32,442 nucleotides of DNA from Chloroflexota bacterium (GCA_021845945.1 JAJZRD010000020.1:1-32442), one strand, 5' to 3'; positions 7,405 to 16,871 are shown, numbered from the stretch's first letter. A program made the numbers and translations. The notes: generated by a model from the sequence alone, not told the origin.

Positions 7405-9443
7405 CTCTTGAAGTACCCGTCCAGGATCTTCCGGGCCACGGGGGCGGCCACCTCGGCGCCGTGGCCCTTGGCTTCCACCATCGCCAGCAGGACCACCTGG
7501 GGCTGATCGGCGGGGGCGAAGGAGGCGAACCAGGCGTGGGTGTCGGGACCCTGGGACTGCTCGGCGGAGCCGGTCTTGGCCGCCACCGACAGGCCGGAGC
7601 CCTGGAAGGCGTAGTAGGCGGTCCCCTTGGGGTTGGCCGTCACGCCCTTCATCGCCTGGCGGATCACGTCCAGGGTCGCCTTGGAGGCGGGCAGGGTGCC
7701 CTTCTGCTGCGCCTGGAACTGCACACTCTGCCCGGTCGGCTTCCCAACCAGGACGGGGGTCATCAGGGTGCCACCGCGAGCCAGGGCGGCATAGCTGTTG
7801 GCCACCTGGAGCGGGGTGGCCAGGAAGAAGCCCTGGCCGATTGAGAGGTTGACGCTGTCGCCCAGATACCAGCCGTCGTGCTGGTTGGTCTGCTTCCAGG
7901 CGGGGTCCGGCACCAGACCCGACGCCTCGTCCAGCCCCACCAGCCCCGTTGGCTGGCCGTACCCGAAGCCCCGGGCGTAGGTCGGCAGCAGGTTACGATC
8001 GATGGAGTCCAGCTTCTTGCCCAGCTCGTAGAAGACGATGTCGCAGGATTGCTCCAGCCCCTCGAAGAGGGTCAGATGGCCGTGGCCCTGGGGCAGCCAG
8101 TCCCCCAGGATCTGGCCGTTCCCCAGCCCGTCCCACTTACCGTTGCAGTCGAAGGGGCTGCTGGACGTGAACCCGCCCTTGTCCATGGCGGCGGCCATGG
8201 TGACCACCTTGAAGACGGAGCCTATGGGGTAGGAGCTGGCCACCGGCCGGTTCTGGAAGGGACGATCCGGATCGTCGTTCAGCTTCTTCCAGTCCTCGTC
8301 GGAGAAGCCGAGGATGAACTGATTGGGATCGAACCGAGGATAGCTGGCCAGCGCCAGGAGGCTGTTGTCCTGCACGCTCATCATCACCACGCTGCCCGCC
8401 TGGGCCCCCAGCGACTGCTCCGCCAGCTTCTGCAGATCCAGGTCGATGCTCAGCTGCACGTCCTGGCCGTTCTTGGACGGCTTCTCGGCGATCACCTTCA
8501 CCGTCTTGCCGTCAGGGGTCACCACACTCAGCTTGGCACCCCTCTCGCCGGCCAGAGTCTTCTCGGCCCATCCCTCGATGCCGGCCCTCCCCACCAGGTC
8601 CTCCTCACCGTAGCCCTGCGCCGCCAGGGTCTTCAGATCCTCGGCGGTGACCTTGCTCATGTAGCCGACCACCTGGGCGGCAACGGAGCCGTTGGGGTAG
8701 ACGCGCGCCGGGGTATCCCGGAAGATCACGCCGGGGAGCTCCCCCAGCTTCAGGTAAGCCGCCTTGCCTTGATCCACCGACAGCTCCTTCAGCGGCACGA
8801 ACCAGTCGGGCTGGGCGTTCTGGTAGGCCTTCTTCGCCTGGTCGGGGGGGATCTTCAGCTCCTGCTGCAGGGCGGAGAGCAGCTTCGACTCGTCCTTGAT
8901 CTGCCCCGGCTGCACCCCCACCGATACCACCGTGCCGTTGGTCGCCAGGGGACGCCCCTTACGGTCGAGGATGGAGCCGCGCACGGGCTCCTCGGGCTCG
9001 AAGAGGATCCGGTTGTCGCCGCTCAGATCCTTGAAGATCAGGGAGGGGCTCCAGTCCACCCGCCATTTCTCCTGCTCGTAGACCACCGGAAGGGCGTTGT
9101 CTTCCCGTATCTCGCCCAGGCGACCGGTGCTCATGACGACGGTGAAGGGCAGACTGGCCTGCTTGTCCGCCTTGGCCAGCTTCTCATCCCTGGTGAAGGT
9201 GGTCTTCACCGACAGTATGGTGCTTCCCTCGGTGATAGCCTGGTACCGCTGGACGAACTTGTCCCGGGGAATGCCCGCCTGAGAGCCGGCGCTCAGCAGG
9301 TCGTACATGTCGCCGTAGCGAGCCTCCTCCCACGCCTTGAGGTAGGGCTCCATCACACCGTAGGGCGATGGCTGGGAGGAGCAGGAGGCGAGGGCGGGGA
9401 TCAGCAAGAGCAAGCTAAGGAGTAGAGATAATCGTAGCTTCAT
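7401..9443 (-). CDS. Lipoprotein class B penicillin-binding protein (MecA_N/transpeptidase)
   Basis: A 680-residue protein. I chose ATG 9443, which gives a lipoprotein signal (MKLRL, hydrophobic stretch, lipobox LASC with Cys21). Domains in order: an NTF2-like MecA_N domain (about 28-135, YLKAWEEARYGDMYDLLS), the PBP dimerisation domain (about 150-320, RGSILDRKGRPLATNG) and the transpeptidase domain (about 345-680). Active-site motifs are SVFK (Ser409, Lys412), SCD (466-468) in the place of SxN, and KTGSAEQ (623 on). It should cross-link peptidoglycan outside the membrane. Aspartate in the SxN position is unusual. The gene shares GTGA with the HPRT fusion gene downstream. A TATAAT box lies 40-45 bases before the start. 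Confidence 0.92.
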   Translation of the reverse strand: MKLRLSLLLSLLLLIPALASCSSQPSPYGVMEPYLKAWEEARYGDMYDLLSAGSQAGIPRDKFVQRYQAITEGSTILSVKTTFTRDEKLAKADKQASLPFTVVMSTGRLGEIREDNALPVVYEQEKWRVDWSPSLIFKDLSGDNRILFEPEEPVRGSILDRKGRPLATNGTVVSVGVQPGQIKDESKLLSALQQELKIPPDQAKKAYQNAQPDWFVPLKELSVDQGKAAYLKLGELPGVIFRDTPARVYPNGSVAAQVVGYMSKVTAEDLKTLAAQGYGEEDLVGRAGIEGWAEKTLAGERGAKLSVVTPDGKTVKVIAEKPSKNGQDVQLSIDLDLQKLAEQSLGAQAGSVVMMSVQDNSLLALASYPRFDPNQFILGFSDEDWKKLNDDPDRPFQNRPVASSYPIGSVFKVVTMAAAMDKGGFTSSSPFDCNGKWDGLGNGQILGDWLPQGHGHLTLFEGLEQSCDIVFYELGKKLDSIDRNLLPTYARGFGYGQPTGLVGLDEASGLVPDPAWKQTNQHDGWYLGDSVNLSIGQGFFLATPLQVANSYAALARGGTLMTPVLVGKPTGQSVQFQAQQKGTLPASKATLDVIRQAMKGVTANPKGTAYYAFQGSGLSVAAKTGSAEQSQGPDTHAWFASFAPADQPQVVLLAMVEAKGHGAEVAAPVARKILDGYFKR

Positions 9444-9482
9444 GGCCAAACCGACGGAATGCTCCCAACAGGAATCGACCCC

Positions 9483-9488
9483 ATTATA
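9483..9488 (-). promoter_or_regulatory. Consensus -10 box for the PBP-HPRT operon
   Basis: A perfect TATAAT on the minus strand, preceded directly by TG, in the 133-bp gap between the YfhO-type gene and the PBP gene. Transcription would begin near 9476, about 33 bases before the ATG. No good -35 box was found at 16-18 bases spacing. Confidence 0.45.
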
Positions 9489-9576
9489 CACGCGCGGAGC
9501 AAGGGATGCCGGGACGCGGGGGAGCCCACGCCTACCACCATCCCGCGGTCGGCGGAGCACCGGGCCCCGCCCAGCG

Positions 9577-12500
9577 CTACGGCATCAGGACCCCTCTCCT
9601 CTTTGCCCACCGCCGGCTCCAGCCGACCAGCGGCACCCCGCCGAGCATCACACCCCAGAAGACCAGCAGCCCGACCAGGGTGAAGAGGGAGATGTCGGTG
9701 CCCAGGGCGAAGCTCTCCGGCCGGAAGAGGAAGCGGACCCGATGCTCCCCCTGGGGCACCAGCACGGCCCGGAAGATGTAATCCGCCCGATAGAGCTGCG
9801 CCGGACGGCCATCCACCAGCACCTTCCAGCCAGGGTAGTAGCTGTCGGCCAGGAACAGCAGGGCGTTCCGGCTGCTGCTGGTCCGGACCTCCACTTCCGT
9901 GGACTGGTAGTCGGTTATCTCCGCGCTTCCCGGTGAGCTGTCCGGATTTCCCTGCAGCCATGCCTGCACCAGCCCGGGGTCGGGAACGCCTGTATCGGGC
10001 AGGGGGAGGCGGATGGAGGAAGCGCTCCTCTCCGGGGTCTCCAGCAGCACCTCCTTGGTGGGATCGAAATCCCCGTCGGTCATGGTGTCGAGGATCGACC
10101 ACCGGTTGACAATCCGAGCCGTCGGGACCAGGTAAGCCCGTGGGAGGCGAGATGGGTTCTCCAAGATCTGCACCTCGTCGTCCTCGTAGCGGGGGACGAA
10201 TCGGTTGCTGGCCAACAGCTGGTGGGCCGTCCCCGGCTTCTCCCATAGCATCATTCCGTACAGCCTCACGGCACCCGTGGGATAGTTGTAGTGAAACTCC
10301 ACCCTGGCGATGGTCCTGGTTTTGTCGAGGGGTAGCCGCCCGTAGTAGAGGTTCGCCTGGTACCTCCGGCCCTCGGTGTCCCCCGCCCACACCTTGTCGG
10401 CCACCTGGGGTCGCTGATGGGCCACGTGAGGTGTCACGTCCGGCCTGTCCCACGCCCACTCGGCCGTGTCCCTGCCCGCTTTCACCTTCAGGGTGACTCT
10501 CTCCCCTCTGGTATCCACTACCACGATCTCCGCCACCTCGGCATCCTGGGGGATACTGTCGGCGCTGCGCAGGTTGGAGATGAAGGCCACCTCGTCCGCC
10601 TTCACCGCCGGGTTCAGGTAGAAGGTCACGTGGGCACCAGGGTTCGCCCGCGGGCCATCGGCGAGAGGCCGGTTGGGATGGTAGGCGGTGGACTCGTAGG
10701 ATGGCATGGCGGGGGGACGCTTCGGCAGCACGACGAAGCGAACGTTGTACAGATCCAGAAGGGTCTTGTCGAATTCGTTCAGTTTGAACATGTACTGCTG
10801 GTGGCGCACCGTCTCCAGGGAGCTGTAGCCGGTGATGTCGGAGACCTGGAAGGGCAGCAGCTTGTTAGCCTCGGTCTTGCGCACCTTCCGCGGGCTGTAC
10901 ACCCTGGTCTGCCCATCCTCGTTCTGGGCCATCAGCCAGCGAGCCGCGGAATCCGGATTGGAGAGTTGGTTGATGTGTACCGTGGGGTGGAAGTCCAGGG
11001 CAAAGAGCATCATGTCGACCGCCACCAGCCCCACCATCAGGGTAGCCCACACCCTCCAAAGCCGGCGGAAGGCAAACCAGCAGAAGAGCAGCAGGAAGAC
11101 CGCCAGCATGAGGGCCAGGGAGGTCGCCGTCTTCGAGTTGGTGGGATCCAGGGAGTAGCTGAGGAAAGAGAGCACCATGTCCGAGGTGAGCCAGGGCTTG
11201 TCGCCGCGGAGAGACAGATAGCTCTGCTCCACCAGCCGCTTGACGGCCCAGGGCTCCCGCTCGACCCAGATCCGGAAGCTCACCAACCACCAGGCCACTC
11301 CGGCCATGCCGGACATGAGGGCGATCAGGTAGAGGGCAAAGCCGTGCACGCTCGCCGCCCTGGAGAGGCGGCGCCACCTGCTGTGAGACGACGATTCCTG
11401 GGTGTGGCCCAGGGTCCGGCAGAGCCAGTCCACGCCGTAGGCCGCCAGAACGGCGATGCTGAAGGTCACCAGCATGCTGAATCGGCCCGGCACCCGCAAC
11501 GAGGAGAAGCCGGGCAGGGGCCACAGCAGCACGTACAGGGGATAGGGGGAGTAGTTCCCAAAGGCGAGAAGCACGCCGGCGGTGGCCGTTGCCGCGAAGA
11601 AGAGCACCATCCGGCTGCGAACGAAGATCACCGCCACGCTGGCCAGCACCAGGGTCGCGATGCCGGCGTAGAGGGTGGTCTCCCACTCCGACCAGAGGGA
11701 CCAGTAGGTGAAGTTGGTGTATCGGAAGAAGTAGGGGAAGACCAGGTTCACCAGGTTCTGCACGGGCATCGAGTAGGAGGTTGCGAACTGGTAGGTGACC
11801 CCCGGACCCCGGAAGGAGAAGAGGCCCAGCTCCACCAGTGGGATCACCTGGGCCGCCGCGATGCCGAAGGCTATGGCGGGGATAAGTCCCAGCATCAGCA
11901 GGGTGAGCGCCGTCCGGTGGAAGCCACGCACCAGGAACGAAGGCATCCGGCGAGTCAGCGGCGCCAGCAGCCGGCCCATCAGCCGCAGTTCCCGCCTATC
12001 CCTAAGGCTCGTCGAAAGCAGGTAGGCCCGAACGGTGCGCCACCTCCGCTCCAACCAGCTGCCCCGGTCGGTTCGTGGAATCGAGTCTTGAGCCGGTGGG
12101 GACGTCTCGGCCGAAGCCTCGACTCCGGTTCCGCTGCCACCCGCCGGCCGGGGGCAAGCCCCTTCCCCGCCCTTCTTGGCCACCGGCCACGCAATGGGAC
12201 ACAGCAGCGCCCTGAAGGGAATGTAGGCCGCCAGGAAAAGGCCGCTCATGATCAGGGGCTGGATGTGGAGCCCCAGCGCCTGGATCCCCGTCGACGCCCC
12301 GGCTCCCGTGACGTAGAGCCATCGCCACCGCCCCACGCTCCGTAGGGCCAATTCGACCATAGCGAGGGTCAGAGGGAGCCAAACGGCGGTGTTGACCACG
12401 TTGGTGTGGTGCATCTGCATGATCATGAAGCTGCCGAAGGTGAAGGAGAGTGCGCCGATGGTGGCGGCGAATCGGTTCAGCCGCAGGGTTCGGAGATAGC

Positions 12501-12879
12501 CGTAGGTGAAGGCCGCCGCCATGAAGTAGCGCGCCACTCTCAGCCAGATGAAGGCCTCCTGCTCCGACAGCAGCAGGTAGGCCACCAGGTTGGGCGGGTA
12601 GAGCATGCCGGCCTCGCCGTCGGCGAAGAGAGGGAAGCCGCCGAAGATGTGGCGGGTCCACAGCAGTAGCCGCCCCTCGCGGAGCACGTCCGTCAGCCGA
12701 TCCGCGATGGGGAAGTAGTATGTGACGGTATCGGAGCGGTAGTAGATCAGGCCGTCCACTATGGCGTTGCGGAAGAGGATGAGGTCGCAGGCCAGCAGAA
12801 AGCCGAGGGCCAGGGCGGTCCAGAAGACCCCGGTGATGAGGGCCGAGTGACGGGTGATTCTTGAACCCCAGCCTGCCAT
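9577..12879 (-). CDS. YfhO-type multipass membrane protein (GT-C-like fold)
   Basis: An 1100-residue protein with about a dozen membrane helices in the first two thirds, a soluble extracytoplasmic region, and a last helix near the C-terminus (FTLVGLLVFWGVMLGG). The N-terminal text SDTVTYYFPIADRLTDVLREG, HIFGGFPLFADGEAGMLYPPN and the late VLVDGRPAQLYRADYIFRAVLVPQGEHRVRF are characteristic of the YfhO family. Such proteins are linked to glycosylation of cell-wall polymers or lipids (the Listeria/Bacillus members act on teichoic acids). A Gly/Pro-rich cytoplasmic loop (about residues 230-285) is low in complexity. ATG 12879 follows the TAG of the upstream gene with no intervening base, so translation is probably coupled. 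The family is firm; the substrate is unknown. Confidence 0.88.
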   Translation of the reverse strand: MAGWGSRITRHSALITGVFWTALALGFLLACDLILFRNAIVDGLIYYRSDTVTYYFPIADRLTDVLREGRLLLWTRHIFGGFPLFADGEAGMLYPPNLVAYLLLSEQEAFIWLRVARYFMAAAFTYGYLRTLRLNRFAATIGALSFTFGSFMIMQMHHTNVVNTAVWLPLTLAMVELALRSVGRWRWLYVTGAGASTGIQALGLHIQPLIMSGLFLAAYIPFRALLCPIAWPVAKKGGEGACPRPAGGSGTGVEASAETSPPAQDSIPRTDRGSWLERRWRTVRAYLLSTSLRDRRELRLMGRLLAPLTRRMPSFLVRGFHRTALTLLMLGLIPAIAFGIAAAQVIPLVELGLFSFRGPGVTYQFATSYSMPVQNLVNLVFPYFFRYTNFTYWSLWSEWETTLYAGIATLVLASVAVIFVRSRMVLFFAATATAGVLLAFGNYSPYPLYVLLWPLPGFSSLRVPGRFSMLVTFSIAVLAAYGVDWLCRTLGHTQESSSHSRWRRLSRAASVHGFALYLIALMSGMAGVAWWLVSFRIWVEREPWAVKRLVEQSYLSLRGDKPWLTSDMVLSFLSYSLDPTNSKTATSLALMLAVFLLLFCWFAFRRLWRVWATLMVGLVAVDMMLFALDFHPTVHINQLSNPDSAARWLMAQNEDGQTRVYSPRKVRKTEANKLLPFQVSDITGYSSLETVRHQQYMFKLNEFDKTLLDLYNVRFVVLPKRPPAMPSYESTAYHPNRPLADGPRANPGAHVTFYLNPAVKADEVAFISNLRSADSIPQDAEVAEIVVVDTRGERVTLKVKAGRDTAEWAWDRPDVTPHVAHQRPQVADKVWAGDTEGRRYQANLYYGRLPLDKTRTIARVEFHYNYPTGAVRLYGMMLWEKPGTAHQLLASNRFVPRYEDDEVQILENPSRLPRAYLVPTARIVNRWSILDTMTDGDFDPTKEVLLETPERSASSIRLPLPDTGVPDPGLVQAWLQGNPDSSPGSAEITDYQSTEVEVRTSSSRNALLFLADSYYPGWKVLVDGRPAQLYRADYIFRAVLVPQGEHRVRFLFRPESFALGTDISLFTLVGLLVFWGVMLGGVPLVGWSRRWAKRRGVLMP

Positions 12880-15800
12880 CTAGTACGTCACCTCCAGGCT
12901 ATGGGGCCGATTGTGGCTGTAGCGCACCCGCAGGACGCCCGTCGCCTCGTCGTAGGAGTAGTTGACCCCGAGGAGAAGCGCGCCCGACCGTTGCAGCTCC
13001 CGGCCGTCCAACTTCACTTTCTCCGGCTTCGGAGTGTAGATCTGGGCGAAGCCGGCAATGCTCTTCGGCCCCGATAGCTGCACCACCAGGGAACCCGGGC
13101 CAGACTCGACCTGGAAGGAGCTGTTGGTCCACACCACGCCCGGAGCATCCCTGAGGAGGAACAACCGGAAGCTGCTGCCGGCCAGACGAGCGGTGAAGGA
13201 GCCTCGCACCTTGGAGTACCTGTTGGAGGAGACGTCGTAGACCAGGTACTCCCGCTGAGGATCCAAGCCGTAGTCGGACAGCTTCCAGTTGGAGTTCTTC
13301 GCATCCGAACCGCGGTTAAGAGCCCCCAGGTAGGTGATGCCGCCGGTGGTGGTGGCGAAGGACTGGGCGAAGGGCATCCCCACGAAGCGGGTCTCCCCCT
13401 GAAAGGCGTTGTAGTGGATCAGGACGGCTCGCAAGGCGCTCAGATCCCGGGTCGACATGCGGGAAAGGTCGGTGCTGATGGTCATCTGGGTCCCCATGGC
13501 CAGGGCTGCCTGAAACCATTGGCGGATCATCCCCTGGGATTCGGGCCCGCCCCACACCATGCCCATGTTGGGCCGCTGGCCTAGGACGGCCTTCTGAAGG
13601 GTGGCGTAGTCTATGTGCTCCAGCAGGCCGCCGGCCGGGTACCGGTGCTCGAACTCGGGGAACTCGTCCCCGTACCGGAAGGTGTGGGCGAACTGGGTGG
13701 CGAAGTTGGGAATCTCCCACCCGCTCTCGATGTACACCTCCTTGCCGGACTTCATCGCCTCCTCGTACACCAGCCGGTAGATATCCATGGTGAACATGCG
13801 GATCTTGTTCACGTCGCCGAAGCTGTCCCGCTCCTCCGTGGCCAGCTGCTCTCCCTCGGCCTGGCCGAGACCATCGATCTTGATGCCGTCCACGTCGTAG
13901 AGCTGGAAGAAATCCGAGATCAGCTTTCTCACGTACTCCACCAGCTCCGGATTGGTGAAGTCGTAGACGTAGCTGGCCCCGGTGTTGTCGGACTGAAGAG
14001 GGATAAGCCAGTCGGGGTGCTGCTCGACCAAGCCGCGGAGTCCCAGCCAGTTCCCTTCCCGCTCCCGGTCATCCAGGTAGGGAGCGGAGAAGTAGAGGAC
14101 AACCTTGACCTCCTTGGAGTGGGCGTAATCCACCAGAGCCCGGAGGCCGTTGGGAAACTTGTCCTGGTCCACCTGGTCCCAGGAGCTCTCCGGCCTCCCC
14201 TCCGCCACGTACCAACCCGCGTCCAGCAGGACGCTCCAGGGCCCCAGGTCTGCCAGGTTCGCGGCGATGTAGTCGATCTGCCCCTTGATGGTCTCTTCGT
14301 CGTAGTTCATGTAGTAGGCGTACCAGCTGCCCCACTGATACTTCACCCAGTCGGGCAGCGGCGGCTGTGGGTAAAGCCCGGCCATCACCCTCCGATACTG
14401 GCTGGTGGCCTGCTGGAGGCCGCCGCCGGAGGTGACCTGGAAGAAGAGTCGCGGCGAGGTCTGGATGCGGGTCGCCCGCACATCCTCGGGCACCGTGTAG
14501 TCGAAGCCGACCCGGCCGCTCACGCGCCCGGTCCCCAGCTGCACGCTGAAGTGGGCCGGGTCGGGCGCCTGGTCTATGATGGCCATCAGTACGCCTCGGG
14601 ACTGGGCTCTACTATAGAGCAACAGCGGCTTGCCCACGCCGATCAACTCCTTCCGGAGCAGGGAATCGTCCCGAACGTCGGCGCGGCGCATCAGGCTGTA
14701 GTCGGTGAGGTAAAGGGCATCCTCCCCCACCAGCAGGTATCCCCCCTTCTCGGGGTCGAAGTAGGAGAAGCGGCGCACGGCCACCGCCGGCTCCACCTCC
14801 CGCAGCTCCAGCTGGTAGGTGAAGTAGCTGCTACCGCCGAAGAGGGTGAGTCGAGGGGTGATGACGACGTTGGCCTCCGGCACCGGGAAATCGGCAGACA
14901 CCTCGATCCCCCGGCCCAGAACCGGGTCCTCCACCCGCCGGAACTCATACCCCCCATCGTCTCTCCGGCTGGTGTGTCGGGACAGGGCGAGGGTGCTCAG
15001 GTCTGTGGCCGTGAGGGAGGGGGTGGTGTCGTAGGCCACCATCCGGCGGGTCTCCAGGTCGATCACGTCGAGAAGGCCATGGTGCTCGCCGCCGTATCCC
15101 AGGGTCAGGGCCAGCTTTCCGTTGGCCAGCACTATCCGCTGCCTGTCGGCATCGAAGAGGGCGGTGGCCTGAGTCTGGGCGGATGGATCCTCCGGCAGCA
15201 GCCTGGCCAACTCCGCCATCTCCTGCTCCGAGCGCTCCTGCACCGCGGCCCGATCGAGGTCCCGCCCCTGCCGCCGCTCCATGCGGGACACCTCCAGGCT
15301 CCTCGGCAGAGGGTTGGCAGACGGGCCCCCTTCGCCGGCCACAGGCATCAGCCGGGCATTGGCCCAGTCCGCGTAATCCAGGCTGGAACCATCGCCGGCA
15401 TCCTCCACCACCAGCCGCATCTTTCCCGCACCGGCCACCGAGAGCTCCACCGGCTCGGGGTCCACACCCGACGACACCACGCCGCTGTCGTAGACCAGGA
15501 CGTCGTCCAGGAACAGCTTGAAGCGGACGCTGCCCTTGCCCTCGGGCACGGCGCCGTCCACCCCAACCTCGGCCTGAAACAGCCGGTACCTGCCCTCCAG
15601 AGAATAGACTATCTCGGAGAGGGGGAAGGTCCCGATCCCTTTCTCGTAGCTCTTGCCCCCCAGGGTGATGGGAGCGCTGAGGAAAGAGGCATCCAGCTTC
15701 GGGAGGTTGTCGTCGGCCAGGGCGACCCAGCCGGTGGTGGCCCAATCCCAGGGGAGATCGCTGAGGTAGACCACGGGACCAGGGGCTGCCTCGACTGCGC

Positions 15801-15900
15801 CCTCCTCCCTGCCCCACTGTCGGGACAGCAGGGCTCCTGCCGTCGCCGCGGCCAGCAATGCTAGCAGGAGAAACGCCCTCGTTGTCCAGCTGTCAGCCAT
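12880..15900 (-). CDS. Exported NPCBM + alpha-galactosidase-like (GH36/clan D) protein
   Basis: A 1006-residue protein with an N-terminal hydrophobic signal/anchor (8-27). Residues ~43-186 form an NPCBM domain (YLSDLPWDWATTGW, LGGKSYEKGIGTFP, DWANARLMPV), a sugar-binding module of galactosidases. A beta-rich super-sandwich region follows (about 250-500), then a TIM barrel: WGSWYAYYMNYDEETI, VLLDAGWYVAEGR, VKVVLYFSAPYLDD and VDGIKIDGLGQ with the likely nucleophile Asp676. A C-terminal beta domain covers about 870-1006. It should cleave alpha-galactosides or a related glycan at the cell surface. ATG 15900 lies inside a GCTGATGGCTGACAGCTGG repeat tract, so its first residues are repeat-encoded. 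It probably forms a transcription unit with the YfhO-type gene. Confidence 0.83.
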   Translation of the reverse strand: MADSWTTRAFLLLALLAAATAGALLSRQWGREEGAVEAAPGPVVYLSDLPWDWATTGWVALADDNLPKLDASFLSAPITLGGKSYEKGIGTFPLSEIVYSLEGRYRLFQAEVGVDGAVPEGKGSVRFKLFLDDVLVYDSGVVSSGVDPEPVELSVAGAGKMRLVVEDAGDGSSLDYADWANARLMPVAGEGGPSANPLPRSLEVSRMERRQGRDLDRAAVQERSEQEMAELARLLPEDPSAQTQATALFDADRQRIVLANGKLALTLGYGGEHHGLLDVIDLETRRMVAYDTTPSLTATDLSTLALSRHTSRRDDGGYEFRRVEDPVLGRGIEVSADFPVPEANVVITPRLTLFGGSSYFTYQLELREVEPAVAVRRFSYFDPEKGGYLLVGEDALYLTDYSLMRRADVRDDSLLRKELIGVGKPLLLYSRAQSRGVLMAIIDQAPDPAHFSVQLGTGRVSGRVGFDYTVPEDVRATRIQTSPRLFFQVTSGGGLQQATSQYRRVMAGLYPQPPLPDWVKYQWGSWYAYYMNYDEETIKGQIDYIAANLADLGPWSVLLDAGWYVAEGRPESSWDQVDQDKFPNGLRALVDYAHSKEVKVVLYFSAPYLDDREREGNWLGLRGLVEQHPDWLIPLQSDNTGASYVYDFTNPELVEYVRKLISDFFQLYDVDGIKIDGLGQAEGEQLATEERDSFGDVNKIRMFTMDIYRLVYEEAMKSGKEVYIESGWEIPNFATQFAHTFRYGDEFPEFEHRYPAGGLLEHIDYATLQKAVLGQRPNMGMVWGGPESQGMIRQWFQAALAMGTQMTISTDLSRMSTRDLSALRAVLIHYNAFQGETRFVGMPFAQSFATTTGGITYLGALNRGSDAKNSNWKLSDYGLDPQREYLVYDVSSNRYSKVRGSFTARLAGSSFRLFLLRDAPGVVWTNSSFQVESGPGSLVVQLSGPKSIAGFAQIYTPKPEKVKLDGRELQRSGALLLGVNYSYDEATGVLRVRYSHNRPHSLEVTY

Positions 15901-15966
15901 CAGCCCTCTGCCTTCAGCAGTCAGCCATCGAGTCTCGAGCTATCAGCCATCAGCGCTCAGCATCGG
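15886..15966. repeat. GCTGATGGCTGATAGCT repeat tract at a start codon
   Basis: At least three imperfect copies of GCTGATGGCTGAtagct (minus-strand sense) fill the region before the NPCBM/galactosidase gene and extend into its first codons. Related copies lie at 2770-2796 and 16060-16105. The tract may supply the start codon of the gene. Confidence 0.55.
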
Positions 15967-16008
15967 AGTGAGCCACGCAAGGGTCTGCGCTCGGCTTCGA
16001 GGATTCCC

Positions 16009-16821
16009 TCACCGGCTCTCCCCCGTTGGCTCCTCCCACCACTGGCCGTCGGTCGCTAGCCGATGGCTGGCGGCTGATAGCTGATGGCTTGATGGCTTGA
16101 CGGCCAATGCCACCAGAGATAGCCCCCAGGGGAAAGACACCCTCCGCAGCAGCACGGACTCCAGAGAGAGTATCCCCAGCAGGGCGCGGTTGATCAACGG
16201 GGGAGGAAGCTCCAGGTCCAATCGCCAGGGATGCTCGGTGCCCTCCACCAGCCGTTTGAGGGCGGCGGCGGGGAACAGCAGGGTGTTGGCGTGAGTGAGC
16301 TTCTGGACCCGAAAGCCGGCCGCGAACAGCTTCCGCACCAACTCCTTGTGGGAGTAGCGATGTCGGGTGTGGACGGCCACGTCGTGGGCACCGCGCAGCC
16401 AGTCGTAGGCCGGCACCCTCAGCAGCAGAAGCCCTCCCGGCTTGAGCACCCGGTAGAACTCCCCCAGGGCCAGCCAGTCGTTCACAACGGCTTTGTGGTA
16501 GAGAACGTCGAAAGAGGTGAGAAGGTCGAAGGATTCGCCCGCAAAGGGTAGCCGCTCCACCGATGCCTGAGTCAGGTGGGGAAGGTCACGACGGCGACAG
16601 AGATCCAGGGCCTCGTCGGAAAGATCGAGACCGACCACGCTGCCGAACCGCTGCAGCTGCTTCACCATGCCCCCGGTGCCGCATCCCGCGTCGAGAATGC
16701 GGAGGGGCCGGCTGCGATCCAGGTACTGCTGGAGAAGGGAACACACCACGCGGCGCATGCCTAGATACCACCAGTGGCTCTCCTCCAGGCCGTACAGGAT
16801 CTCGTATTGCTCTTTTTCCAT
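16009..16821 (-). CDS. Class I SAM-dependent methyltransferase
   Basis: A 270-residue cytoplasmic protein. The SAM-binding motif I is LDAGCGTGG (43-51), followed by VVGLDLSDEALDLCR (motif II acidic residue), then LPFAGESFDLLTSFDVLYH (motif III) and FYRVLKPGGLLLLRVPAYDWL (post-motif). The N-terminus EEKEQYE..LEESHWWYLGMRR is shared with methyltransferases found beside glycosyltransferases in glycan clusters. The substrate is unknown; the neighbourhood suggests a lipid-linked sugar or a polyprenyl/isoprenoid acceptor. The C-terminal ~25 residues (SSHQLSAASHRLATDG onward) are encoded by a GCTGATGGCT-type repeat, so the native protein may once have ended near VALAVKP. ATG 16821 has no clear ribosome site. 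Confidence 0.83.
   Translation of the reverse strand: MEKEQYEILYGLEESHWWYLGMRRVVCSLLQQYLDRSRPLRILDAGCGTGGMVKQLQRFGSVVGLDLSDEALDLCRRRDLPHLTQASVERLPFAGESFDLLTSFDVLYHKAVVNDWLALGEFYRVLKPGGLLLLRVPAYDWLRGAHDVAVHTRHRYSHKELVRKLFAAGFRVQKLTHANTLLFPAAALKRLVEGTEHPWRLDLELPPPLINRALLGILSLESVLLRRVSFPWGLSLVALAVKPSSHQLSAASHRLATDGQWWEEPTGESR
16054..16106. repeat. GCTGATAGCTGATGGCTTGATGG repeat inside the 3' end of the methyltransferase gene
   Basis: Plus-strand sequence GGCTGGCGGCTGATAGCTGATGGCTTGATGGCTTGACGG is a further copy of the dispersed repeat. It is read through in frame as the last residues of the methyltransferase. Confidence 0.5.
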
Positions 16822-16835
16822 AAGTAGCTTCTAGA

Positions 16836-16867
16836 TTACCCTTCCCCTTCTCCGACGGGGAAGGTAA
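16836..16867. terminator. Hairpin between aminotransferase and methyltransferase genes
   Basis: TTACC-C-TTCCCC pairs with GGGGAA-GGTAA around the loop TTCTCCGAC (one bulged C). It lies only 15 bases before the methyltransferase start on the minus strand, so it could end upstream transcripts or act as a leader hairpin. It has no U tract. Confidence 0.35.
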
Positions 16868-16871
16868 TAAG

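Noticed and set aside
2938..9423. Long antisense frames opposite the glycosidase, PBP and other minus-strand genes
   Set aside because: They are shadows caused by high GC in third codon positions; none has a ribosome site or protein-like composition.
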